Counted from the first letter of the stretch, positions 1-7,219 are shown. The stretch: DNA of 18,256 nucleotides from Desulfobacteria bacterium (GCA_030145035.1 JAQYWL010000036.1:1-18256); one strand, 5' to 3'. Notes: generated by a model not told the origin, from the letters alone. Made by a program: numbers and translations.

Positions 1-411
1 ACGGAGAATACCAAGAACCTGGACACGGAAGCCGTCATTGACTCCTGCCCGTATAACATCCCGCGAGCGTCCAAGGATGGTACCCTGGCCAAGTGCAACA
101 TGTGCATTGGCCGGGTAAAAAACGGGCTTTTGCCGGCCTGTGTGAAGACCTGCCCCACGGGTGCCATGAACTTTGGTGACCAAAAGGAGATGCTTGAGAT
201 GGCCAAGAAGCGTCTGGGCAAGGTCAAGAAGACCCACCGGAATGCAAAACTGTTGAATCCCGATGAGGTACGCGTTATCTATCTGGTCGCAGAGGACCCC
301 GGGCTTTATCATGAGTTTGCGGTTGCCTCAAATTCGGCCTTTGACATGACAAGGGCCGTGGCCTTAAAGAGGCTCGTCAGGCCATTGACCAGATTGACGG
401 CTAGTATGTAA
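1..411 (+). CDS. fdhB: Formate dehydrogenase iron-sulfur (beta) subunit, 3' part
   Basis: The frame is open from base 1, so the 5' end lies outside the window; 136 residues are visible, ending at TAA 409-411. The fragment shows ferredoxin-type cysteine motifs: SCPYNIPR near residue 16, KCNMCIGR near residues 32-35 and ACVKTCPTG near residues 47-51. This pattern is that of the 4Fe-4S electron-transfer subunits of formate dehydrogenases and related molybdopterin oxidoreductases (FdhB/FdnH/HybA type), which pass electrons from the catalytic subunit to a membrane or soluble acceptor. The tail after the last cluster is a basic, non-membrane segment, so no FdnH-like C-terminal anchor helix is seen. 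The formate dehydrogenase assignment rests on the cysteine pattern plus fdhE and moaA about 6 kb downstream; another molybdopterin-family beta subunit is possible. The catalytic subunit would be expected upstream, outside the window. Confidence 0.8.
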   Translation, partial: TENTKNLDTEAVIDSCPYNIPRASKDGTLAKCNMCIGRVKNGLLPACVKTCPTGAMNFGDQKEMLEMAKKRLGKVKKTHRNAKLLNPDEVRVIYLVAEDPGLYHEFAVASNSAFDMTRAVALKRLVRPLTRLTASM

Positions 412-460
412 CGAGCAACTGATCGCAAAGCACAAGTCCGAGTGATCGGCACTTTAACAC

Positions 461-494
461 AAGAAAGGGAAGATCGATTGATCTTCCCTTTCTT
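461..494. terminator. Hairpin terminator between convergent genes
   Basis: A perfect 15-bp inverted repeat (AAGAAAGGGAAGATC and its complement) with a 4-base GATT loop lies between the fdhB stop (411) and the stop of the convergent lipoprotein gene (517). The A-rich and T-rich ends of the stem give a U-containing 3' side on both strands, so it could end transcription in both directions. There is no long separate T-run after the stem, which lowers certainty about the intrinsic mechanism. Confidence 0.65.
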
Positions 495-516
495 ATTACT
501 CCCTATCATTTTAGCC

Positions 517-852
517 TTACTCCTTTACTTTCCTGAAAGAGTTGTCACCCACGCCTGGCAGACTGATTTCAATGGTGTCGCCAACAATCCTCCCTACAAT
601 GACCCCCCCGGAATCTGTGTGCAACCACACTTCGTTTGTCCTGACCTCCCATTTGAAAAAAGCATTATCCTCTTCGATGGCCCAGGAACCCTCACCGTTT
701 GTCCCCAATTCCAAAAGCACGGCAGATGACCGTTGATCTCTCTCGTTCTCGGCCAGATATTTGCCCACCAACACACCGCTATCCTTACAGCTCACGGTGA
801 GCATCAGGGAAAGTGCCAAGACTCTTATCAACAAAGATCGGGCGGACCTCAT
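517..852 (-). CDS. Small putative lipoprotein, function unknown
   Basis: This 111-residue protein has a basic N-terminus (MRSARSLLIR), a hydrophobic stretch (residues about 8-20) and a cysteine at residue 22 in the context LTVSC, which resembles a lipobox although the -3 residue is threonine rather than leucine. The mature part is polar and beta-rich (for example GSWAIEED, VWLHTDSGG, GDTIEISLPG), as in small envelope proteins. I recognise no family. The start is well supported: AAGGAGG sits about 9 bases upstream of the ATG and overlaps the end of the MauE-like gene, whose TAG ends only two bases before this ATG, so the two are probably translationally coupled. It is the last gene of the minus-strand redox module. 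A role in that module is inferred from position only. Confidence 0.7.
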   Translation of the reverse strand: MRSARSLLIRVLALSLMLTVSCKDSGVLVGKYLAENERDQRSSAVLLELGTNGEGSWAIEEDNAFFKWEVRTNEVWLHTDSGGVIVGRIVGDTIEISLPGVGDNSFRKVKE

Positions 853-854
853 TA

Positions 855-1334
855 CTAAACCTCCTTGAGGGTCAATGAAAATCTCTTTTCCAGGTGGAAG
901 GCTTTATCGTAGAAGAGAATATGGATAGTCATGATGACCCATATGAGATCCCTCAATAGGGTCCACCAGCTTATCTTCTCCCCCACAGTGTGGAAACAGC
1001 CGCAGCTTATGGGCGAATCTTTCATCAAATTTATCATGATGGCCAAACCGAAAAGAATCATCAGAAAACCGATAACCACGGTTGCAGATCGCGCACGAAT
1101 GCCGGCAACAAGAAGTATCCCGCAGATTAGCTCAACCCACGGAAGCACAACACCCAGGATATTCACAGTCCAGTAAGGAACGATCTGATAGCTGGCGATG
1201 GTTTCTGCAAACTCACCGGTGTAGTTGATCTTGTACATGCTGGCGTAAATAAAAAGCGCTCCAACATACAACCTCAAAACCAAGGCAACGTATCTGTGTG
1301 TCAAGATTTTTTTCAAAAGCGATAATGCTTTCAC
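855..1334 (-). CDS. MauE/DoxX-like membrane protein
   Basis: The 159-residue product has about four membrane helices (residues roughly 16-34, 57-77, 84-103 and 126-142). The loop before the last helix carries SCGCF (Cys111, Cys113), typical of MauE-related proteins of the DoxX-like superfamily. MauE is required for making disulfide-rich periplasmic methylamine dehydrogenase, and relatives are often found with thioredoxin-fold partners. Here the thioredoxin-fold partner (CPQC protein, 3107-3691) lies two genes upstream in the same run. The expected role is transfer of reducing or oxidising equivalents across the membrane to envelope thiols; the substrate is unknown. No methylamine dehydrogenase genes are present, so a mau function is not implied. 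It starts 12 bases after the GAF-rhodanese gene and runs almost directly into the lipoprotein gene. Confidence 0.75.
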   Translation of the reverse strand: MKALSLLKKILTHRYVALVLRLYVGALFIYASMYKINYTGEFAETIASYQIVPYWTVNILGVVLPWVELICGILLVAGIRARSATVVIGFLMILFGLAIMINLMKDSPISCGCFHTVGEKISWWTLLRDLIWVIMTIHILFYDKAFHLEKRFSLTLKEV

Positions 1335-1346
1335 GGCTCCAGTGGA

Positions 1347-3110
1347 CTATTCTAAAGGATAACCTTTTTTCTGCCACGCGGACATCCCGCCTGACAATAC
1401 CTTCACGTTCACGTGGCCTCTTGAGGCCAGTTTGAAGGCCACCCCCTCATCATAATGCCTACTGATATTTCTGCCGTAGACAATCATCTCTTTCTCCGGG
1501 GCGAGGCTGTTGAATTTCATCATGTAAACAAAATCGAACAAGGCAAGGGGTAAATTCACGGCCGCCTGGATGTGTCTTTGTTTAAAAAATTCGGCCGGCC
1601 TTGCATCGACAAAGAGTGCCGTCCCTTCATCGTATTTCAACTTTGCCAGATGAGCATCTATGAAAGGAGGGGAGGTGCGCGACCAGGATTCGGGGATGAG
1701 GTTGATGCCGCCCGGATTGGAGAAATTAAAGACGAGGCCGAGTACAAGACCCACACTTAGAATCAAAATGAAGTCAATGGCAGACACTCTGCGTGTTCTT
1801 TCCATCTCTCTTTGGATGACGGACTTGACGTGAGACTTGGCTCTTTCCAATACCTCAATCTTGAGTCTGGTGGTCGCGAGTTCCTCTATCGTCTTTTCCA
1901 GCTCAATGTTTCTCTTTTCCAGGTCTACGTTCAATCTCTGAATGGTCTCAAATGATCCTGCATGTGCCAAAAACACCATGAAATTATCGACAAGCGTCAG
2001 CAGGAGCCCTTGCTCTTCTTCGGAGTAAGCCTCCTCGGTTATTTTACCCCCAAGGCCCATCAACCCAAGGCGGTTGTCATCAATGAAAAACAGGATTCCC
2101 GTTTCTGCATGCATGGGCAAGACGGGATTGTTCAGCAGGCTCTTGTTTGTCACCTGCCGGGCACTCATCGGGGCCATGTTCTTGCCGGCAGCCGTCTCAA
2201 AAAATTTGATGATCACCCCCTCAAGGTCATCTGCCGCCAACCTCTCTATTTTCTCTTTTTCAATACCGCGAAAAATCACGCGCGCGGCCTTCTCTTCCCT
2301 ATCCAACAACAAGATGTAGCCCTGCCCAACGCTGAAAGTGCCAAGAGTCATTAGCAGGAAGACTTCCGCAATTCTTTTCGTTTCCGTGATCCCGATCAGC
2401 TCAAGCGTGGCATCGTAGAGGGCCTTTAAGTGAAAAACCCGCCTGTCCAGCTCGCCCTCGACGCGCTCTGCCTGCCTGAACGCCTCCTCCAACTCAAGAT
2501 TTTTCCGCCCAAGGGCGGTATTCAACTGCCGTATGATATCTACGGACCTCGCACTGTTGATGGCGGCCATCAGGTTATTGGTAAGTCCAAGAAGCAATTC
2601 GATATCTTCGTCAGCGTAAACTTCGGCCACTATCTTTTCTCCCAATCCCAAAAGCCCGGAATGTTGTTGATCAATGGTCCATTGGATCAATAGCTTGGTT
2701 TGATGAGGGCACAACGGGTCATGGGCGAGCCCATTGCCGGCGACCAGGCGGGCCTCCATGCGAGGGGAAGCGTTTTCCAGGGATGTGGCCGCAAAGTATT
2801 GCTCTGCAATCTGCGGCATATTCTCACGAAGCCTTTTGATATCATCGTCTTCCAGCCCACGGCTGACCACTTGGCCTTGCTGCGTTTCTGAATCGATTAG
2901 CAAGACAAAACCGTTCGTGCTGCCCAACGTGCCCATTGTGTCCAGGAGGAAAGTCTCGACGATCTTTTCCACATCTCCAAGACCGCTCAGCTCCCGGGCA
3001 CTCTCATAAAGGCTTCTCAAGTAAAAAGAAGACCTGTTCAATTCCCGCTGGGCATCTGCCAGCTTGAGGGCTTGTTTAAGGTCGTCAGTGCTTGCGTTGC
3101 CTGCTTTCAT
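1347..3110 (-). CDS. Tandem GAF, coiled-coil, TM, degenerate rhodanese protein
   Basis: The protein has 587 residues. Two GAF-like domains at about 30-190 and 228-385 resemble each other along their length: SLYESARELSGLGD matches ALYDATLELIGITE, TMGTLGSTNGFVLLID matches TLGTFSVGQGYILLLD, and GLLGLGEKI matches GLMGLGGKI, indicating internal duplication. A coiled coil (about 388-440) follows, then one membrane helix (about 446-463), then a rhodanese fold (about 483-587) with VDARPAEFF and the C-terminal GGMSAWQKKGYP. In active rhodaneses the loop after the central strand begins with the catalytic cysteine; here it reads VYGRNISRH, with Gly546 in that place and no cysteine anywhere in the rhodanese domain. 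The TM helix is preceded by RTRR, so by the positive-inside rule the GAFs are cytoplasmic and the rhodanese domain periplasmic. No kinase, GGDEF or other output domain is present. The start overlaps the upstream stop as ATGA. Persulfide or thiol sensing is inference. Confidence 0.8.
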   Translation of the reverse strand: MKAGNASTDDLKQALKLADAQRELNRSSFYLRSLYESARELSGLGDVEKIVETFLLDTMGTLGSTNGFVLLIDSETQQGQVVSRGLEDDDIKRLRENMPQIAEQYFAATSLENASPRMEARLVAGNGLAHDPLCPHQTKLLIQWTIDQQHSGLLGLGEKIVAEVYADEDIELLLGLTNNLMAAINSARSVDIIRQLNTALGRKNLELEEAFRQAERVEGELDRRVFHLKALYDATLELIGITETKRIAEVFLLMTLGTFSVGQGYILLLDREEKAARVIFRGIEKEKIERLAADDLEGVIIKFFETAAGKNMAPMSARQVTNKSLLNNPVLPMHAETGILFFIDDNRLGLMGLGGKITEEAYSEEEQGLLLTLVDNFMVFLAHAGSFETIQRLNVDLEKRNIELEKTIEELATTRLKIEVLERAKSHVKSVIQREMERTRRVSAIDFILILSVGLVLGLVFNFSNPGGINLIPESWSRTSPPFIDAHLAKLKYDEGTALFVDARPAEFFKQRHIQAAVNLPLALFDFVYMMKFNSLAPEKEMIVYGRNISRHYDEGVAFKLASRGHVNVKVLSGGMSAWQKKGYPLE

Positions 3111-3691
3111 CGAATGAATTTCTTGATCTGCCGTAAGAATTTATCAATATCTTTGATAACTCCCAGGTGGGCAAATACGACCTTTTCCTCTTTGGTGACA
3201 AGCATGGTAAAGGGAGTACGCGGCTCCCTCAAGACCTTATGGATTTGAAATTTTGGGTCCGTAATAACAGGAAAAGGAAGGCGAAACTCTTTTCTCAGGT
3301 AAGTCGCTTCCATAGGGTTGGCTCCAGCTGCAACAGCGATCATCTTTGTTTTCTTGTATACATCGGAATTTTTCTTAATCCTGTAAAACAACTTGTTGAA
3401 CAAGGGGGCCTGAACGTGGCACTGGGGGCAATAAACACCCACAATTTCGATAAGCACAAGCAGGCAATTTATCTGGCTGATAGCAAAGGTCTCAACATTT
3501 CCTATCCCTAAATACTCTCTATCCTTGTCTGATTCAGGTGCTTGTAATTGAAATTTAGGCAGGGTTGAGCCCGCGGCAGGGATGTCCCCGGAAAAGGTGA
3601 CCGGAGGAAGGCTCAACATCGAAAAGAAGATCCACAAAGGGAAAATCCACCTTGCCACGCTTCCCACAACATGATTGCCTCCGAAAATCAT
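3107..3691 (-). CDS. Exported thioredoxin-fold protein with CPQC motif
   Basis: This 194-residue protein belongs to the TlpA/AhpC-TSA thioredoxin-like group. Residues about 13-35 form a hydrophobic signal or anchor segment without a clear cleavage site. The redox motif is VYCPQCHV (Cys88, Cys91), and the cis-proline position is RTPFTML (Pro160). A third cysteine (Cys76) lies shortly before the motif. The expected role is a thiol-disulfide reaction on the outer side of the membrane. Its TGA overlaps the ATG of the GAF-rhodanese gene by four bases, and a MauE-like protein follows, so the set looks like one envelope redox operon. The start is less certain: AGGAG lies about 17 bases upstream of the ATG, farther than usual. 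A peroxiredoxin activity cannot be excluded, but the CxxC motif favours oxidoreductase function. Confidence 0.78.
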   Translation of the reverse strand: MIFGGNHVVGSVARWIFPLWIFFSMLSLPPVTFSGDIPAAGSTLPKFQLQAPESDKDREYLGIGNVETFAISQINCLLVLIEIVGVYCPQCHVQAPLFNKLFYRIKKNSDVYKKTKMIAVAAGANPMEATYLRKEFRLPFPVITDPKFQIHKVLREPRTPFTMLVTKEEKVVFAHLGVIKDIDKFLRQIKKFIR

Positions 3692-3721
3692 CTTGTGCTG
3701 AATTCTTTCTCCTCTTTATTT

Positions 3722-3745
3722 TGATGACTTCGTAAAAAGTCGTCA
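3722..3745. repeat. Hairpin-forming repeat between minus-strand genes
   Basis: TGATGACTT and AAGTCGTCA form a 9-bp stem (one G-T pair) around a 6-base loop in the 76-bp gap between the REC-STAS gene and the CPQC gene. On the minus strand it reads as a stem containing GACTTTTTACGAAGTC. I recall similar sequences scattered in deltaproteobacterial intergenic regions, which needs a search. It could weaken read-through from the sensor pair into the redox module. Confidence 0.5.
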
Positions 3746-3767
3746 CATCGACGGCAAAGTAAAAAGT

Positions 3768-4481
3768 TCAAAGGCTACTGACGGCATCTTGTTCGGAATC
3801 AAAGATTCTTGCAAGCTTGGCAATCCCAACTATGTGAAAGATTTTCCTGAAATTTTCAGAGAGCCCGGCAATAGCCACCGCTTGATTCCTTTTCTTGCTT
3901 TCTGAAAGGACCCGGATCAATACGGCGATGCCGGCACCGTTTATGGAAGAACTATAATCAAAATGCAGCAATATCTTAGCCGATCCTTTTTCACAAATCT
4001 TCTCATATGCATTCAGCAAAAACGGCTCGGAAAGCGAACTCACATTTCCTCGGATATCGATAATAGCCACATCATCCGCTGTTCGCAAAGAAACCTCCTG
4101 CTCCTTACTCTTGGTCACCTGGGACCTTTTTTTCGCTCGTTTTAAAGCGGCTTCGAGGGTCTGCCCGTCAATCGGTTTGTTGATAAAATCGGTAGCGTTA
4201 AGACGCAAGGCCTGTATTGCCAGATCATTATCACCATGCCCGGTAATGACGATGACTTCTGTCATAGGATCGATCTCCTTGATCTGTTTCAAAACCTCAA
4301 ACCCGTCCATGCCCGGCATCTTTATGTCTGTAAATACGATAGAAGGCTTTTCCTTCCTGAAAACCTCAAGACCCGCCGCTGCATTTTCCGCGACCAATGC
4401 CGTATATCCATAGGCGCCCAAGAAAAGGCGAAACATGTTCAGGGTGGGTTTCTCATCATCGATAACCAAGATCTTCTCCAT
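3768..4481 (-). CDS. Response regulator with STAS output domain (REC-STAS)
   Basis: The 237-residue product starts with a receiver domain: acidic pair Asp8-Asp9, phospho-acceptor Asp52 in FTDIKMPGMDG, Thr80 and Lys102 in the KP pair. After a basic linker (AKKRSQVTKSKE) comes a STAS domain (about residues 129-237), as in anti-sigma factor antagonists (SpoIIAA type), with DYSSSINGAGIAVLIRVL at the region that normally holds the regulatory serine. STAS proteins usually bind anti-sigma or switch kinases rather than DNA, so the output is probably protein-protein partner switching. Good spacing of GGAG about 8 bases from the ATG supports the start. It lies 24 bases after the kinase at 4506-6164 and is probably its cognate regulator. 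No anti-sigma factor, PP2C phosphatase or sigma factor gene is in the window, so the downstream partner is unknown. Confidence 0.88.
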   Translation of the reverse strand: MEKILVIDDEKPTLNMFRLFLGAYGYTALVAENAAAGLEVFRKEKPSIVFTDIKMPGMDGFEVLKQIKEIDPMTEVIVITGHGDNDLAIQALRLNATDFINKPIDGQTLEAALKRAKKRSQVTKSKEQEVSLRTADDVAIIDIRGNVSSLSEPFLLNAYEKICEKGSAKILLHFDYSSSINGAGIAVLIRVLSESKKRNQAVAIAGLSENFRKIFHIVGIAKLARIFDSEQDAVSSL

Positions 4482-4505
4482 GGGACTAACTCCTACCTCC
4501 TTGTA

Positions 4506-6164
4506 TCAGGGGGCGCAGGGAAACGTCAGCTTAAAGGTCGCACCCGCACCTTCTTCGCTGTCAACATCGATGTCTCCGCCGTAGTCTTTGACAATCCCGT
4601 AAACAATGGAAAGCCCAAGTCCCATCCCCTGCCCCGCTTCCTTGGTGGTAAAAAATGGTTCAAAAATCTTGTCTTTCGCAGCCCTCGGCAGGCCAACTCC
4701 GGTGTCCGATACCGCAATCGCCACATGGTCATCTTCCCGGAAAGAGCGGATATGGATAACATGACTGCCGGCCGCATCCCCTGCCTCTTTCTTCTGATTT
4801 ATGGCGTCTCGGGCATTGGTCAGCAGGTTGACAATGACCTGCTCCAGACGGTTGCTATGTGCCAAGACAGGGGGGAGGGCTTCGTCCATATCCAGCTTGG
4901 CTTCTATGTTCTCGAGGTTGAGCTGCAGGCCGATAATAGCGACAACCGCCTTGAGGTGACTGTTGACGTCTACCTTTTCCCTGTCAAAACCGGATTTACG
5001 GCCGAACGTCCTGAGTAATTTGATAATTTCAGCAGCCCTGTCTACCTGGCCACTCACTTCGTTGACCACCTGGCGCAAATGCTCCTCTGAAACCTTCCGG
5101 CCTTTTTGAATCATCATTTTCACAAACTCATTTCCCATTTTGATGGCATTCAGGGGCTGGTTCAGCTCATGAGCAATACCAGCAGACAATTCTCCGAGCG
5201 TTTTCATCTTGCTGGCTTGAATTAATTGGCTGTCTTTCTCTATCATCTCCGTAATATCGGTCGTCGCAACGATGATCGCATCTCTCTTTCCAAACCTTGC
5301 TCGACTGGCATGAATATTCACATAGAATGGCTTGTTCCCCTTTTTGTAATGTTGAACCCTCGGATAAACGCCGTACGAATTGTGTCTATCGCCCTGTCCA
5401 AAATCCGACAAACCGGCCTCTTTATACTCAAACGGGCCAAGATCCGTGAAGGGTTTGCCCAGTAATTCTTTTCTTGAGTAGCCATACACCTCCTCAGCGC
5501 TGGCATTGGCATCAAGGATCTGAAGGGTTTCACTGTCAAGCACAAAGAGCGGTTTGGGTCCACTGTTAAAGAGTGATTGGTACTGCTCCTTGGATTGCTT
5601 CAACTGACTCCGGTAAACCCTTATGCTGTTGGCCATATTGTTGAACGAATCCGCCAGTTGCAAGACCTCGTCCCTCGCACGTTTCTTGTAAACGGCACAT
5701 CCTCGACAGGCTTTGAACTTCTCCGGGAGGCTGCCCGGGGAGCCCCCCCGACCCAACGTGTTGTCAAGATACCAGCACGGAAGGTCTGTATTCTGATAGC
5801 TAGGGCAGAGCACTTCTTTACAATTTTCGATCTCCCAGCACCTGATTTTATCGCCGAAACCCAATTTGATGTCTACATTTCCTTGACTGATTTCATCCGT
5901 CATTTTGGTGAGTTCAGAGATTGGCCGTGTAATATACTTTGATAGCCAGTAGCTGATAAAGAAGGCGATGAGGATGCTGGCACATATGATGCTCAAAAAG
6001 GGAATCCACAATTTCCCCGTAAGGTGATTGACATGCTCAGATGCCAGATTTGAAACAAAGATCCACCTGGTGGCCACAGCGATTCCCGTACTCATGACCG
6101 ATATGACGACGAGGGTGGAAAAGAACACCTTATTCTTGAGGCTTATGTTTTTTAATCCTTCCAT
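4506..6164 (-). CDS. Sensor histidine kinase with two-CW insert in HAMP
   Basis: The order, numbered from the ATG at 6164, is: TM1 (about 13-33), a periplasmic loop of only about 20 residues, TM2 (about 53-74), HAMP, PAS (about 194-305), HisKA with GIAHELNQPLNAIK (His332), and a HATPase with NLLTNARDA (Asn446/Asn450), SDTGVGLP and GMGLGL. Between the first HAMP helix (ITRPISELTKMTDEISQGN) and the second (RARDEVLQLADSFNNMANSI) sits a block with Cys109-Trp, Cys115, Cys120, Cys130-Trp, Cys153 and Cys156. It fits the two-CW domain of deltaproteobacterial signalling proteins. With almost no periplasmic domain, sensing is probably by the cysteine block, the PAS or the membrane. An in-frame GTG at 6188 would add eight residues. 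A TATAAT at 6178-6183 on this strand would exclude that start if it is the promoter, and neither start has a good ribosome binding site. Confidence 0.88.
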   Translation of the reverse strand: MEGLKNISLKNKVFFSTLVVISVMSTGIAVATRWIFVSNLASEHVNHLTGKLWIPFLSIICASILIAFFISYWLSKYITRPISELTKMTDEISQGNVDIKLGFGDKIRCWEIENCKEVLCPSYQNTDLPCWYLDNTLGRGGSPGSLPEKFKACRGCAVYKKRARDEVLQLADSFNNMANSIRVYRSQLKQSKEQYQSLFNSGPKPLFVLDSETLQILDANASAEEVYGYSRKELLGKPFTDLGPFEYKEAGLSDFGQGDRHNSYGVYPRVQHYKKGNKPFYVNIHASRARFGKRDAIIVATTDITEMIEKDSQLIQASKMKTLGELSAGIAHELNQPLNAIKMGNEFVKMMIQKGRKVSEEHLRQVVNEVSGQVDRAAEIIKLLRTFGRKSGFDREKVDVNSHLKAVVAIIGLQLNLENIEAKLDMDEALPPVLAHSNRLEQVIVNLLTNARDAINQKKEAGDAAGSHVIHIRSFREDDHVAIAVSDTGVGLPRAAKDKIFEPFFTTKEAGQGMGLGLSIVYGIVKDYGGDIDVDSEEGAGATFKLTFPCAP

Positions 6165-6190
6165 AGGGAACTGTTCTATTATAAACACTT

Positions 6191-6210
6191 TTCTTGCGAT
6201 TATGCAAGAA
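6191..6210. promoter_or_regulatory. Perfect 7-bp dyad upstream of the sensor kinase
   Basis: TTCTTGC and GCAAGAA are perfect inverted arms around GATTAT, placed 27 bases upstream of the kinase ATG in the divergent region with fdhE. A TATAAT-like -10 (minus strand, 6183-6178) adjoins it, so it would fall in the -35/spacer region. The size and spacing suit a dimeric regulator. No regulator gene can be assigned. Confidence 0.4.
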
Positions 6211-6277
6211 CGTTTTAATACTCTTTGAGTTGAATCTCTTGTAAATCCCTTGCGTTAAGCAAAGATAAAAAGGTTGA

Positions 6278-6306
6278 TTGATCCTCCCCTTTTTTTGTGC
6301 TATGTT
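6278..6306 (+). promoter_or_regulatory. Candidate sigma-70 promoter of fdhE-moaA
   Basis: TTGATC (6278-6283), a 17-base spacer and TATGTT (6301-6306) give four of six matches to each consensus box. Transcription from about 6313 would leave a short leader including AAGGAGG at 6318-6324. A poly-T stretch lies inside the spacer. Confidence 0.4.
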
Positions 6307-6315
6307 GAATCAACA
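6303..6315. promoter_or_regulatory. Dyad overlapping the fdhE -10 box
   Basis: TGTTGA-A-TCAACA is a perfect 6-bp inverted repeat around one base. It covers most of the candidate -10 box and the expected start site of fdhE transcription, a place where a bound repressor would block initiation. The sequence is A/T-rich enough that chance cannot be excluded. Confidence 0.35.
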
Positions 6316-6328
6316 ATAAGGAGGAAAA

Positions 6329-7219
6329 ATGGTTATGGGTGAAAAGGAAATCGCAACTGTCGAACAAATTAAGAAAGCTGTAGCTGCGGTTAAGGCCGAA
6401 AGGCCCGCCTACGAAGAGATCCTTGATTTCTACGAAAAACTTTTTTTGGCCCAGGAGGAGGCAAAGGGGCGGGTGCAGATTGAGCCGATCCAAATCCCGG
6501 AAAAACTCCTTTCGGTCAAGCGAGAAGAGAAGTTCCCTCTGATAGACAAGGCCGACTTTACGGTAGACATAAGCGCATCCGAGGCCCTGCTGAGAAAAAT
6601 CTGCCTGCTTGCCATTGAGACAAACGAGGTGCTGGCCGAGGCCGTCCCAAAGATTGTGGATGCCATGGACAAGGGAACGCTGGGGGCCTCGGCCATGTTT
6701 TCAAAGATCCTGGGCGAGGATGACGCCTATTTTGACGAAGCGGCAAGAAATCTGGAAACCGACAAGAAAATCCTTGCCTTTATGGCTTACTTCAGTATGA
6801 AACCCTCCATTTATCTTTGTGCCGAACAGTTGGCCACCTATCTGGACAAGGAGACGCCATGGGAAAAGGGGTATTGTCCTATTTGCGGCAGCCCGCCTGC
6901 CCTGTCAATACTCCGGGATGAAGGGGCACGATTCCTGCTTTGCAGCTTTTGTGGCCACGAGTGGCAGACAACGAGAATATACTGCCCGTTCTGCGACAAT
7001 AACGATCAAAACGCGTTGCACTATTTCTTCAGCGAAGAAGAAAAGGACTATCGGGTGGATGTGTGTGAAAAGTGCAAGAAGTACATTAAGACCGTTGATA
7101 CCAGGAAAATGAAACGCCCTGTGGACCCTTTTGTGGAGCAGATCTCGACCTTGCACCTCGATCTGTTAGCACAAGAGCAAGGCCTTGAAAGCGGCATTCC
7201 CATATGGCTCCAAATGTAG
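6329..7219 (+). CDS. fdhE: Formate dehydrogenase accessory protein FdhE
   Basis: This 296-residue protein carries the C-terminal rubredoxin-like metal region of FdhE: four CxxC pairs at Cys183/186 (YCPICGSPP), Cys205/208 (CSFCGHEW), Cys219/222 (YCPFCDN) and Cys246/249 (CEKCKKY). The N-terminal half is helical and binds substrate in the family. FdhE helps mature respiratory and related formate dehydrogenases and is thought to bind their catalytic subunits; its own metal site is iron or zinc. AAGGAGG lies 4 bases before the first ATG and 10 before a second ATG at 6335, so either of the first three codons MVM may be the true start. It overlaps moaA by 16 bp, linking enzyme maturation to cofactor synthesis. 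It likely serves the formate dehydrogenase whose beta subunit ends at 411. Confidence 0.92.
   Translation: MVMGEKEIATVEQIKKAVAAVKAERPAYEEILDFYEKLFLAQEEAKGRVQIEPIQIPEKLLSVKREEKFPLIDKADFTVDISASEALLRKICLLAIETNEVLAEAVPKIVDAMDKGTLGASAMFSKILGEDDAYFDEAARNLETDKKILAFMAYFSMKPSIYLCAEQLATYLDKETPWEKGYCPICGSPPALSILRDEGARFLLCSFCGHEWQTTRIYCPFCDNNDQNALHYFFSEEEKDYRVDVCEKCKKYIKTVDTRKMKRPVDPFVEQISTLHLDLLAQEQGLESGIPIWLQM

Noticed and set aside
442..729. Plus-strand frame over the terminator and lipoprotein gene
   Set aside because: It begins inside the hairpin and is antisense to a gene with a strong ribosome binding site and signal sequence.
855..1334. MauE of a methylamine utilisation operon
   Set aside because: No mau structural genes are present; the protein is only MauE-like and belongs to a different gene set.
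4236..5018. Long plus-strand frame (260 codons)
   Set aside because: It is antisense to the REC-STAS gene and the kinase catalytic region, both with clear conserved motifs; the translation shows no domain.
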